From NCBI GenBank assembly GCA_041740995.1, contig JBGSKY010000287.1, positions 1-64,000 on the forward strand: a DNA stretch of 64,000 nt, read 5' to 3'. Positions 25,939-33,985 of this stretch are shown piece after piece. Source of the stretch: JBGSKY01 sp041740995 (GTDB taxonomy: Bacteria; Planctomycetota; Planctomycetia; Pirellulales; Pirellulaceae). Position 1 is the stretch's first letter, and each line of letters starts with the position of its first letter. The position numbers and the translations under genes are program-made. The notes beneath the pieces were generated by a model. That model worked only from the letters and a program-made list of their open reading frames with translations, was not told where the DNA came from and did not search any database.

Positions 25939-27267
25939 CTATTGCTTAGAGAATTTCAAAATCTTCTCCGCATTGCTATTGAGCAGATAGAGGATGCCGT
26001 TCTTGTCGAACTCATAGCGAAGCACCGAATCAATCGCGGTTAAGAAACGTTGCTCCTGATCCATCATCGCTGGTGCGGCCGCGCGGCGCGTTGCAGCCAG
26101 TGGACCAAAAACCATTCCCATGTTGCCATCGATTTTGACTGTCCCGGTATAACGGTTTACGCAGGTGCTGCCACTTACCTTACCATCAGCGGCGAACTCC
26201 ACCGTTGTCTGTGCATTGTCCAGCACACCGCGGCCATCGATGTCTTCCAGCAGCCACGAACCGATCAGCTTCGAATCATCCGACTTTGCATCCGCCGGAA
26301 ACATAGTCTTCCAGTCCTGCTTCATATCGACCACCGTCCAGCCCCGCTGCGGTGCGACTTCAAGTGCCGTCGTCAGTTTCCCGCTGCTCTTCGGATTGGC
26401 ATCATAAGCGTACTCGCGGTCGGCATCGGTGTGATGGACGATCAACCCAAAGCTTGTTAGCGGATTGTCAATCGTCGTATACTCCATCATTGCTTGATCG
26501 CCATCACTGTTACCGAAACAAGCGATCGGTCGACGGCCAATAAATTGAGCAATGCCGACTGGCTTGCCTTCTTTGTCGTCGACAAACAAAGTATCCATTG
26601 TTTTGGTAAGCGTCGGCTTACCATCGACCAACGCGTATTTCATTTTCGAATTCGAGCCGATGATCTGTTGTGGCGGAATGCCGTAGGTGGCTTCGGCAAA
26701 GACACGCATGAAGTCTTGTCCACCTCCTGAAACAATCCAAGTCTCAAATTCATTGGCCCGCAAGTAGTCAAGCACTTCAAGCATCGGTTGATAGACGACT
26801 TGGTCATACGGACGGTCGAACTTCGGATGCTTCGCTGTCTTCAACCAGTTGGTCACGCTTACTCCAAACTCATCCGGCGTCATACCCGAGTGAGTCAAGG
26901 CAATTATCTTTACCAGGCCCGCATAGCTGTCCGACTTTAACGCCGCAACATCGCCGCTCAACAGCGCTGCGACCGCCGGGTCGTCTTTCAGTGCTGGATT
27001 ATCCGGCAACATCCGCTTGACTTCATCGAACGCAAAGACGGCTTGAATCGGCAACGGATCTTCGCACCACAGGGTCCCATCGTTATCGAAGACCGCAATT
27101 CGCTGACTCGCTGGCACAAAGGATTCCGCGCCCTCGGTCGTCACGCTTTGTACAAAAGCAACGATCGCTTTTTTCGAAGGCGTATCATTCCAAGATGGCA
27201 ATGGATCTTGCGCTAGTCCGTAAGTTGCATGGTAAATTGCCAAGGCTACAACGAAGTAAAACTTCAT
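25939..27267 (-). CDS. Secreted HAD-type phosphatase fused to a META domain
   Basis: A 442-aa exported protein with a signal peptide (~1-19, cleaved near GLA|QD). Residues ~55-320 are a haloacid dehalogenase-type phosphatase: the nucleophile motif AVFDNDGTLW is at ~58-67, TWIVSGGGQDFMRV is motif II, and ACFGNSDGDQAMMEYT is motif IV. Residues ~335-440 form a META/HslJ-like domain (LIGSWLLEDIDGRGVLDN, VSGSTCVNRYTG, LAATRRAAAP). It is an extracytoplasmic phosphomonoesterase by family; the META domain is often linked to envelope stress. It heads the operon with DUF3302, the small membrane protein and HlyD, 63 bp apart. Confidence 0.9.
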   Translation of the reverse strand: MKFYFVVALAIYHATYGLAQDPLPSWNDTPSKKAIVAFVQSVTTEGAESFVPASQRIAVFDNDGTLWCEDPLPIQAVFAFDEVKRMLPDNPALKDDPAVAALLSGDVAALKSDSYAGLVKIIALTHSGMTPDEFGVSVTNWLKTAKHPKFDRPYDQVVYQPMLEVLDYLRANEFETWIVSGGGQDFMRVFAEATYGIPPQQIIGSNSKMKYALVDGKPTLTKTMDTLFVDDKEGKPVGIAQFIGRRPIACFGNSDGDQAMMEYTTIDNPLTSFGLIVHHTDADREYAYDANPKSSGKLTTALEVAPQRGWTVVDMKQDWKTMFPADAKSDDSKLIGSWLLEDIDGRGVLDNAQTTVEFAADGKVSGSTCVNRYTGTVKIDGNMGMVFGPLAATRRAAAPAMMDQEQRFLTAIDSVLRYEFDKNGILYLLNSNAEKILKFSKQ

Positions 27268-28293
27268 GGTCGAGATGTAAACCTGCTAAAGACGACAACG
27301 GGTGGGTTTGTTCAATTGGCGAGCGATTCTATCATACAGAATTTGTCCCGAATGTTTAGCTGCCAGCCGCCACCGTGCTCCCAGAACCTTTGCAAAAAAC
27401 GAGCGACAACGCGGAAAAGGATAATTCCCGCCAACAAAAACTACCTTACCGCGTTCGGACAAACAGTACGATAGACTTCAGTCAGGGACTCACCACATAG
27501 GCCAGATAAAAGCGATCGTTACTGCCTTCCCACGGAAACGATTTCGCCAACTAGCAAACAACCCGTCGTCCAGCTAGGTTCAGTTTTGCAATAGGCCAAA
27601 ATTGCCAACTCCGCCATAGTTTGCGGCCTCCGTCGGATAGTGATAATGAGTTCAACCGTAGGGACAGACTTATATTGGAAGTGTTCTATAAATAGTTCTT
27701 CAGACTCGTTGTTGAAACTGGATGTTTCGTCGTTGCCGCAACGTTGCTGTTTGTTCTCGCCCAGTCTCGCGCACACGCCACGCAAAGTGACGGTTGGCAA
27801 CCGATCAATGATGCGTCAGATTCAGGAACTCTCTCTCCGTCGTTACTTGATTCCGTAAGCAAAAATTGTTTTGTAGGGTGTTCTGTTGGGCTTAGCGGGC
27901 GTTCAATAGCACTCGCTGTCGGCGGAACACGAGAAGATCTTGACGCGTTTGCTCGGGTTGAATTCGCCGCACTTTGGTAGAGACCTAAAGTCATTAGGGA
28001 AAGGAATTCGAAATCCCCGTTGGATTGCGTACACATCGATTTCCAGGAGCAGAGGCATTCAGTCGATTTAGTGTGGCTAAGCAAATCCACAATGCGATTG
28101 GGACCTTCAGTAATTCGAACTCCGATGCAGAACTTCCAATTCAACGGATCGTTTGGGTTGTTGTTGGAATCGATAAACTGATACGATACAGCGACGACAG
28201 AGCCATGACCGATGCGGTCAGGACCCAACCTTTCGCCGCCCCGTGGGTTGCGGCGTCGAACCAATTGTCGCTCGCTTTTTGATTGGATAACTG
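27268..28293. other. 1-kb intergenic region with only doubtful ORFs
   Basis: No gene can be supported here. An open frame of 215 codons exists on the minus strand (27686-28333), but it overlaps the moaC start, lacks a ribosome-binding site and gives a Ser/Arg/Thr-rich translation of shadow-ORF character. Two plus-strand frames (27744-27980 and 28025-28282) read slightly more protein-like (for example GRSIALAVGGTREDLDAFAR) but are short, lack start signals and match nothing I know. The region probably contains the promoters for the divergent HAD and moaC genes plus possibly decayed coding sequence. Confidence 0.4.
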
Positions 28294-28800
28294 TTGTTGT
28301 CGATCCAGCCGGAAAAAACCGTTGAACTGACACATCTGAGCCAAAGCGGTGCGGCTCGGATGGTCGACGTTTCAGAAAAAATCGTCTCCCACCGAATGGC
28401 TATCGCTAAAGGCGAGATTTTGCTCAACGAAGTCGCAGCGGCGGCGGTCAAATCGCGGGACTCATTTAAGGGCGACGTGCTGCAAATTGCAAGGATTGCA
28501 GGCATTCAGGCGGCAAAGCAGACCAGCTCACTGATCCCGCTGTGCCATGTGATTCCGTTGGAAAAAGTCAGCATTGATTTTGAGTGGCTAGCCACCAATC
28601 GGCTGCAGTGTACCTGTGAAGTTGTCGCGACTGCAAAAACTGGTGTTGAAATGGAAGCCATTACTGCGGTTAGCATTGCGCTGGCGACGGTGTACGATAT
28701 GCTCAAGTCGGTCGATCGCGAAATGACGATCACGAACGTGGCATTGTGGCAGAAACAGGGCGGTATTCGCGGAACTTACCAACGAGACGAAACAAATTGA
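28294..28800 (+). CDS. moaC: Cyclic pyranopterin monophosphate synthase
   Basis: A 168-aa protein, full length for MoaC, which turns the MoaA product into cyclic pyranopterin monophosphate in molybdenum cofactor synthesis. Visible motifs are LTHLSQSGAARMVDVSEK at 12-29, AGIQAAKQTSSLIPLCHVIP at 69-88, GVEMEAITAVSIALATVYDM at 117-136 and the catalytic pair Asp135/Lys138 in YDMLK. The start is TTG at 28294; the conserved LTHL segment needs a start upstream of the only nearby ATG. No other moa gene is present. Its TGA overlaps the ATG of the polyprenyl synthase gene, implying a two-gene operon. Confidence 0.96.
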   Translation: MLSIQPEKTVELTHLSQSGAARMVDVSEKIVSHRMAIAKGEILLNEVAAAAVKSRDSFKGDVLQIARIAGIQAAKQTSSLIPLCHVIPLEKVSIDFEWLATNRLQCTCEVVATAKTGVEMEAITAVSIALATVYDMLKSVDREMTITNVALWQKQGGIRGTYQRDETN

Positions 28801-29924
28801 TGAGCCCCTTTGCACTGGTTGACGATTTTTCTCAAGCTAAACCGACTCTGCGAGCCGATTTCCAACCCGGCAAGCCATTCGTTTTGGACGGTTCCCGCTT
28901 CCAAGCACTTCAATCCTCCTCGGCTGAGAGAGCCCCTCAGCTCGATTATCGGGCTGAATTGGTCCGATCGCTGCAAACAATCGCTGGGCCACTGGCGCGC
29001 GTCGAATTGCTGCTCGCGGACAGTTTGCGATCCAAGCACGCGGCGGTCCAGCCGTTGCTCGACCACGTAACCGGACTAGGCGGCAAACGACTGCGGCCGG
29101 CGCTTTTGCTGCTGACCACTCAATCTTATGGTCACGTAACCGATGAAGCGATTCGGCTGGCTGTTGTGGTCGAGCTCGTGCACACCGCGACGTTGGTCCA
29201 CGACGACATTTTGGATGTTGCAACAACTCGGCGTCACCAACCGACGCTGCATTGCAAGTGGGACGTCGAGCGAGCGATTTTGGTCGGCGATTGGCTCTTT
29301 ACACAGGCGTACAGCTTGGCAAACGCTGGCGATTCCACGGTTCCTGGTCGATGGGTGGCCGACGCGGCGAAAGCGGTCTGCGAAGGCGAAATCCAACAAG
29401 ACGAAGCGGCCGGCCGCGGAGATGTAAGCGAATCAGCTTACTTCCAAATGCTCGCTGGCAAGACCGGAGCCTTGTGTGCAATCAGTTGCGGACTGGGAGC
29501 TTGGGCGGCCGGTGCAGACCTAAAAAACTGCGAGCGAATGTACGATTTTGGGATGAAGCTTGGCATCGCGTTTCAAATCCACGACGATTGGCTCGATATT
29601 TGGGGCGACGCAGAGAAAACTGGTAAGCCGGTTGGTGGCGATTTGCAAGGCGGAAAATGGACGTTGCCGTTGCTGCGATTTCGCGACACCGCGACCGATG
29701 AAGAGAATCAGCGGCTGCGACAATTGCTGAGCGGCGAACAAAATTCGGCATGTGTTGTGAAGATCAAACGTCTCTTGGACAGCTCTGACGCGAGTGAATA
29801 CACGCGATCGATGGCCAGTCGCATGATTGCCGAGGCGATTGAGAGCATTGCTGATTTGCCAGCCAGCCCGCAGCGCGATGCGCTCCAGCGGCTTGCCACC
29901 GCTGCCGTCCAGCGAACTTGCTAA
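28800..29924 (+). CDS. Trans-isoprenyl (polyprenyl) diphosphate synthase
   Basis: A 374-aa all-trans prenyl diphosphate synthase that elongates allylic diphosphates with IPP, giving the side chain of quinones or another long polyprenol. Motifs in order: GGKRLRPALLLL at 94-105, the first Asp-rich motif DDILD at 135-139 followed by TRRHQPTLH, GDWLF at 163-167, AGKTGALCAIS at 219-229 and the second Asp-rich motif DDWLD at 262-266. An N-terminal extension of about 50 residues is not part of the fold. The ATG at 28800 overlaps the moaC stop (TGATG). Confidence 0.95.
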   Translation: MSPFALVDDFSQAKPTLRADFQPGKPFVLDGSRFQALQSSSAERAPQLDYRAELVRSLQTIAGPLARVELLLADSLRSKHAAVQPLLDHVTGLGGKRLRPALLLLTTQSYGHVTDEAIRLAVVVELVHTATLVHDDILDVATTRRHQPTLHCKWDVERAILVGDWLFTQAYSLANAGDSTVPGRWVADAAKAVCEGEIQQDEAAGRGDVSESAYFQMLAGKTGALCAISCGLGAWAAGADLKNCERMYDFGMKLGIAFQIHDDWLDIWGDAEKTGKPVGGDLQGGKWTLPLLRFRDTATDEENQRLRQLLSGEQNSACVVKIKRLLDSSDASEYTRSMASRMIAEAIESIADLPASPQRDALQRLATAAVQRTC

Positions 29925-29940
29925 TTCGTCGTCCAGAGAA

Positions 29941-30954
29941 TTATGACGCAGGGGTAGAGACTTCTTGCGTTTGAAGCTGTCGTTGCAGATCGCTCAGCTT
30001 GCTTCTCGCGTTCGCTTCTCCGGCGACTTCTTCGCCAGGTGCATGCCCCCAGTAAACGCGGCGGTCATCTTTTAGCTGGATTTCAAACACCCAGCGAACT
30101 TGTAAACTGCCCGGATTTTCGACTTTTACATTGATTCGATCGACGCCCAGCGCAATGCGGGATTCTTCAAGAACAGTGCACAGCGAAAGTGCTTTCACGA
30201 CTCTTGGGTCATTGTAAGGCGTGCCGACTTTGCCGGTCGGCGGTTCCGCATTTGGGCAAAAAATCTTGATATACCGGTCGTCCCAAGCGATTCGAGGCAG
30301 AAAAATCCCCTGCTCGTCGACTAAAAAGTATAAATCTTCTATGGCGGCCTGCCTCTGACCAGCAGACTCACCGTCGCTGTTGTTGGCAGACATTGTGTTC
30401 AGCGGGAGACCGTCGGTTTCTGTCGGCGCGGCCGCGCTGATAAATCGCTCATGATGGATGTATGCAAATGGACGACGATAGCTAACATCGACCTTGACCT
30501 GCGCACCAGCCATTTTCTGGACCCGCAGAACCCGAGAAATCCAAGGGTGGTTGTTGTAGGCCGCGGCAATCGTCGAGCTCGCTTCGCGGTCGAGCAGCGA
30601 TACGCGTTCGAGCCGGCTACCGCGGTAAACTTCGTCGTTGATATCGCTTTTGATCCACTCCGGCTGCGGTGAAAGCGTGATATTTTGTGGCTGCAATCCG
30701 TAGAGGCTATGATCCAAGCTGCTCGCGCCGTACTTAATCCAAAGCACGTATCCAAGAACGATCAGAATCGCCGGTCCAACCATGCTAAGGGCTGCGGTTC
30801 GCGGAATGCTTGTAGCAACGCGATTCCATGTCTCGAAGCTGCGCGAGACAAACGAACGGTTTGGTGGCACAGCAGGTTCCGCGCGGGACATTCCGTTTAT
30901 GCTCCATTCCGGTAAAAGTTGGCTTTGAAGATCACGCGACTGATCAAAAACCAT
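29941..30954 (-). CDS. FtsQ/POTRA-like single-span envelope protein
   Basis: A 337-aa bitopic protein: a ~50-residue cytoplasmic head, one membrane helix (~57-73, LSMVGPAILIVLGYVLWI) and a periplasmic part. The first ~110 periplasmic residues read like a POTRA/FtsQ module: VSLLDREASSTIAAAYNNHP, then WISRVLRVQKMAGAQVKVDV and YRRPFAYI, comparable to the FtsQ pattern in which a hydrophobic peptide WVxxxxVxRxxPxxLxIxVxE/RxPxA recurs. It directly follows murB (35 bp), the position ftsQ holds in many division clusters. The call is family resemblance plus context; a role in division is inferred. A GTG nine bases upstream (30963) is an alternative start. Confidence 0.65.
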   Translation of the reverse strand: MVFDQSRDLQSQLLPEWSINGMSRAEPAVPPNRSFVSRSFETWNRVATSIPRTAALSMVGPAILIVLGYVLWIKYGASSLDHSLYGLQPQNITLSPQPEWIKSDINDEVYRGSRLERVSLLDREASSTIAAAYNNHPWISRVLRVQKMAGAQVKVDVSYRRPFAYIHHERFISAAAPTETDGLPLNTMSANNSDGESAGQRQAAIEDLYFLVDEQGIFLPRIAWDDRYIKIFCPNAEPPTGKVGTPYNDPRVVKALSLCTVLEESRIALGVDRINVKVENPGSLQVRWVFEIQLKDDRRVYWGHAPGEEVAGEANARSKLSDLQRQLQTQEVSTPAS

Positions 30955-30989
30955 TGAAAACACAGGATTTTAGACAGTCGTCGGCGATG

Positions 30990-31868
30990 TTACCAAATCC
31001 GAGGATGAAGCTGCAATTGCACCCCTCGCTTTTCTTCCACCGTTCGCCGGACGACGTCCAGCAATCTTAGCACGTCATTTGCGTCCGCTTTGCCATCGAC
31101 CACGATGTAATTTGGATAAGCCGGACAAATCTGAGCCGTTCCCTCGCGATGACCGGCCAGAGAGCATTCCGAAATCAGTTTGGCGGCTGAACCCAAGTCG
31201 GGATCGACAAACGCAAGGGCTGTCCGCGAAAATTGGCTCGGTTGCCCTGCTCGTTTGACGATCCACATGGTTTGCATGCGTTTGGTCAGTGCGGTTGGAT
31301 CGCCAAATTGCAGCTTCAATTCGACATCGAGAATCAACAACTCATCAAGCGAGCTTTGTCGGGTCCCGAAATGCATTTGGCTCCGAACGACTTCGGTCAC
31401 CGTGCCATCACTGGCGAGCAATCTTGCCGAATGGACCAGCGAGCCAATATCGCCATTCAAAGTCCCGGCGTTTCCGTGCAATGCACCGCCGATTGTGCCG
31501 GGAATGCCAACTAAGTGTTCGATGCCGCCTAGCTTCGCCCCGATGCAGAAACTAATCAAGTGGCTCAGCCTTGCCCCACCGCCGCAACGCACCATTGCGC
31601 CGTCGGTGCTCATTGACGTGAAGACTGGCGAAGCGATTGAGATCACCGCTCCGTCAAAGCCGCCGCTGCGAATGATTAAGTTCGAGCCGCCGCCGATGAC
31701 CCGCATTGCAACGCGGGCTTTATGACAGGCTTGAACGATTCCGATCAGCTCTTTTTCGCTTGAAGGCTCAATAAAATAGCGGGCCGGGCCACCCAGACCC
31801 AACGTTGTATATGCCGCCAAGGGCTCGTTTTCGCGAACAATGTGCTCGTAGCCAGCCAAAAAACTCAT
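30990..31868 (-). CDS. murB: UDP-N-acetylmuramate dehydrogenase, active-site divergent
   Basis: A 292-aa MurB-like FAD enzyme (UDP-GlcNAc-enolpyruvate reduction in peptidoglycan precursor synthesis). Visible are YTTLGLGGPARYFIEPSS near 18-35, the FAD phosphate-binding loop VIGGGSNLIIRSGGFDGAVI around 57-76, HLVGIPGTIGGALHGNAGTL around 121-140, and FGTRQSSLDELLIL where the conserved Arg lies. Two catalytic positions look altered: the block normally reading GS/C-x-FKNP reads ALAFVDP here, and the C-terminal LEPEVR block reads LQLHPR. The ATG at 31868 is used because the conserved fold starts there. See the separate finding. Confidence 0.9.
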   Translation of the reverse strand: MSFLAGYEHIVRENEPLAAYTTLGLGGPARYFIEPSSEKELIGIVQACHKARVAMRVIGGGSNLIIRSGGFDGAVISIASPVFTSMSTDGAMVRCGGGARLSHLISFCIGAKLGGIEHLVGIPGTIGGALHGNAGTLNGDIGSLVHSARLLASDGTVTEVVRSQMHFGTRQSSLDELLILDVELKLQFGDPTALTKRMQTMWIVKRAGQPSQFSRTALAFVDPDLGSAAKLISECSLAGHREGTAQICPAYPNYIVVDGKADANDVLRLLDVVRRTVEEKRGVQLQLHPRIW

Positions 31869-32051
31869 GCAACTTACCCAGCCACTTTTGGCCTTGCCCC
31901 GAAAATCTGAAAATGCCTCAACGCTATCCACCAGTTTCGACGCTTGACCGCTCATCGACAAGCCCCGTTGCAGCCATAACAAGTAGGCCAGGATCGGTCT
32001 TGGCCTGCGATTGCGATCCGCGGACAGCTCGCCGCAGAAACTTGTGAGTCG

Positions 32052-32558
32052 TCAGGACTTTGGAAACATCTCTTCGAACTGCTCGCGTTTTGCGACGGAC
32101 AGAAAAGTGTCGTGCAAGGACTGCGGATCGCCGGCCGCATCGCTGACACTTGGTGCGATGACCAGCCGAGCGGATACGGCGACAACATCGCCCTTAGTAC
32201 CTTGACACTTCATCAAGAATCGATCGCCGTCCCGTTTGACGAGCTCGCAGGCGATTTCAAGCGTCTCGTTTGGCCCGACAAAGTCGGCGAATTTCACGTT
32301 CCGAGCTTCGGCCATGTATAACAGCCCACTTTTGTATTGCAGCATGTCGTAAATCAACCAACACGAGGCCTGATAAAGCGATTCAAGCATCAAGACGCCG
32401 GGCAAAACGGCGAACAATGGAAAGTGGTCGCGCAAATAGTCTTCGCGGCCGGTGACTAATCGAGAAGCGCGGATCGAAACACCCGGCACCAGCTCGCTGA
32501 AGCTGTCGAGCTGGCTGAACCGCATGATCGGGAACTTGGGATGATTCTGTGCTGGCAT
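32052..32558 (-). CDS. FabZ-like hotdog dehydratase
   Basis: A 168-aa protein of the FabZ/FabA hotdog family, which dehydrates 3-hydroxyacyl-ACP in fatty-acid or lipid A precursor synthesis. The active-site helix is present: REDYLRDHFPLFAVLPGVLM with the catalytic-type His of DHFP, followed by LESLYQASCWLIYD whose Glu is in the usual place. The strand YMAEARNVKFADFVGPNETL is also family-typical. The C-terminal ~30 residues are extra. The ATG at 32558 is chosen; other in-frame starts are at 32585 and 32525. It is 183 bp upstream of murB on the same strand, possibly in the same envelope operon. Confidence 0.85.
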   Translation of the reverse strand: MPAQNHPKFPIMRFSQLDSFSELVPGVSIRASRLVTGREDYLRDHFPLFAVLPGVLMLESLYQASCWLIYDMLQYKSGLLYMAEARNVKFADFVGPNETLEIACELVKRDGDRFLMKCQGTKGDVVAVSARLVIAPSVSDAAGDPQSLHDTFLSVAKREQFEEMFPKS

Positions 32559-32667
32559 GGATAATAAAAGGTTTCGTGGTGACAATCATGAAGCGACATT
32601 TTTGCGATTTGGGATTTTAATGCAAGAAGTCCGCATTGTCAGTTCGGGAAACCGTTGCTGACGCATG

Positions 32668-33921
32668 TCACTTGATACCAGCGCCGCTGGGGTTGCTCCG
32701 CAGCACACCTCGGACGCCAAGCTGACTTGGGTCACGGGCGACCTTGTCGGTGATCACTCGGACGTCTTCGACAATCGGTTGCAATCGACTGCTCAACCGT
32801 TCAACGTTAGTCAGCGTTTGGATCAAACTGTAATACAACTGATCATCTTCGATCAGCCGAGCGATCGTTCCGTCGCCAGCATTCAAGCGACCGGCGAATC
32901 TTTGCAGCTCGACAAGCGTTGCGTCTAAATTTGCCAACGTGCGGACTGCCGAGGCGACGACTTGCTCAGATTGCCCCGAAAGAGGTTTCGTAAATTCGCG
33001 GATATCGTTAATCGCCGCATTGGCCGTCCGAAAAGTTTCCTTCGCGTCGTCGCCGATGCCTTGAAACTCTGAGCCAATGCCTTCCAGCGATTGGCCAAAT
33101 TTTTCGAAACTGGCCAGTGTCGTTTTCGTCTGGCTGAGCACCCTTTCGGCCTCATCAAAGAGCAACGGCACCCGTGAAGCTGCCACGCCGATCAGCTCTG
33201 GCAACCGCGCGTCTTCGAATTGCCTAGCGACTCGATCGATCGTGTCGACCGTGCTATTAAAGTTATCGATCGTATATCGGAAACGATCCGCGGCGTCTTT
33301 CAGTTGCCCATCGCCACCGCCGATCGCGCCTTCCAAAGTTCCGGCCAACGAGTCAACGCGCTTGCTAGCTTGCTCGATTGCCGAGAGCGTGTTACCAAAG
33401 TTGGCTTGCATATTCACGAGCAAATCAAGCGGATCACCTGCCACGACGCCACCTGTTAAATAGTCTCCATCGGACATTACGCTCTGCGCAAATTCAAGCT
33501 CGCTTGGGTCCAACCCGTTGTTCTTGTCGCCGCCCGCCACACCATCAAAACGTTTAAGCAAAATGGATTGCGTCGGCTCAATGAACTCGACGATCGATTC
33601 GCCAGTCACGAACGAACTAGTTGCGATACGGCACGTCTCGCCCTGCATGATCTTGACGTTGCTATCAAGTTCCAACACCAAGTTAACGCCTTCGTTACCG
33701 TCCAGCAGTTTGACGCTTGCGACTCGTCCGACTTGCACGCCGTTCTTGCGAACCGGTGTGTCTTCGACGACCTTTGGTGCCGATGGGAAATTGATGGTGA
33801 CTTGATATTGCGATGTAAAGAACTTCGGTACCTCGCCAAAAAACAGGACCAGGATCGTACCGATAACCGCCGCGGCGATGACCAGCAATCCGACTCCAAA
33901 TCGATAGTTGTTTTCTTCCAT
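32668..33921 (-). CDS. mlaD: MlaD/MCE family lipid-transport substrate-binding protein
   Basis: A 417-aa protein with an N-terminal membrane helix (~8-29, FGVGLLVIAAAVIGTILVLFF) and an MCE domain at ~38-115: VTINFPSAPKVVEDTPVRKN and GVQVGRVASVKLLDGNEGVN. A long helical tail (~150-395) follows, with repeated amphipathic heptads such as DRFRYTIDNFNSTVDTIDRV. MCE rings carry phospholipids between membranes; the long C-terminal helix bundle resembles larger MCE proteins rather than the short E. coli MlaD. It is third in the mlaE-mlaF-mlaD order, 64 bp after mlaF. Confidence 0.9.
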   Translation of the reverse strand: MEENNYRFGVGLLVIAAAVIGTILVLFFGEVPKFFTSQYQVTINFPSAPKVVEDTPVRKNGVQVGRVASVKLLDGNEGVNLVLELDSNVKIMQGETCRIATSSFVTGESIVEFIEPTQSILLKRFDGVAGGDKNNGLDPSELEFAQSVMSDGDYLTGGVVAGDPLDLLVNMQANFGNTLSAIEQASKRVDSLAGTLEGAIGGGDGQLKDAADRFRYTIDNFNSTVDTIDRVARQFEDARLPELIGVAASRVPLLFDEAERVLSQTKTTLASFEKFGQSLEGIGSEFQGIGDDAKETFRTANAAINDIREFTKPLSGQSEQVVASAVRTLANLDATLVELQRFAGRLNAGDGTIARLIEDDQLYYSLIQTLTNVERLSSRLQPIVEDVRVITDKVARDPSQLGVRGVLRSNPSGAGIK

Positions 33922-33985
33922 AATTTCGTCGCTTTCGACTTTGAGCGAATTTGAAAACGGTTCAGGCCGTTTACTGGATCCGCTT

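Noticed and set aside
27686..28333. 215-codon minus-strand ORF
   Set aside because: It overlaps the start of moaC, has no ribosome-binding site and has the Ser/Arg-rich composition of a shadow frame.
30399..30755. 118-codon minus-strand ORF inside the FtsQ-like gene
   Set aside because: It is a shifted-frame shadow in the same strand; the longer frame has the membrane helix and POTRA-like pattern.
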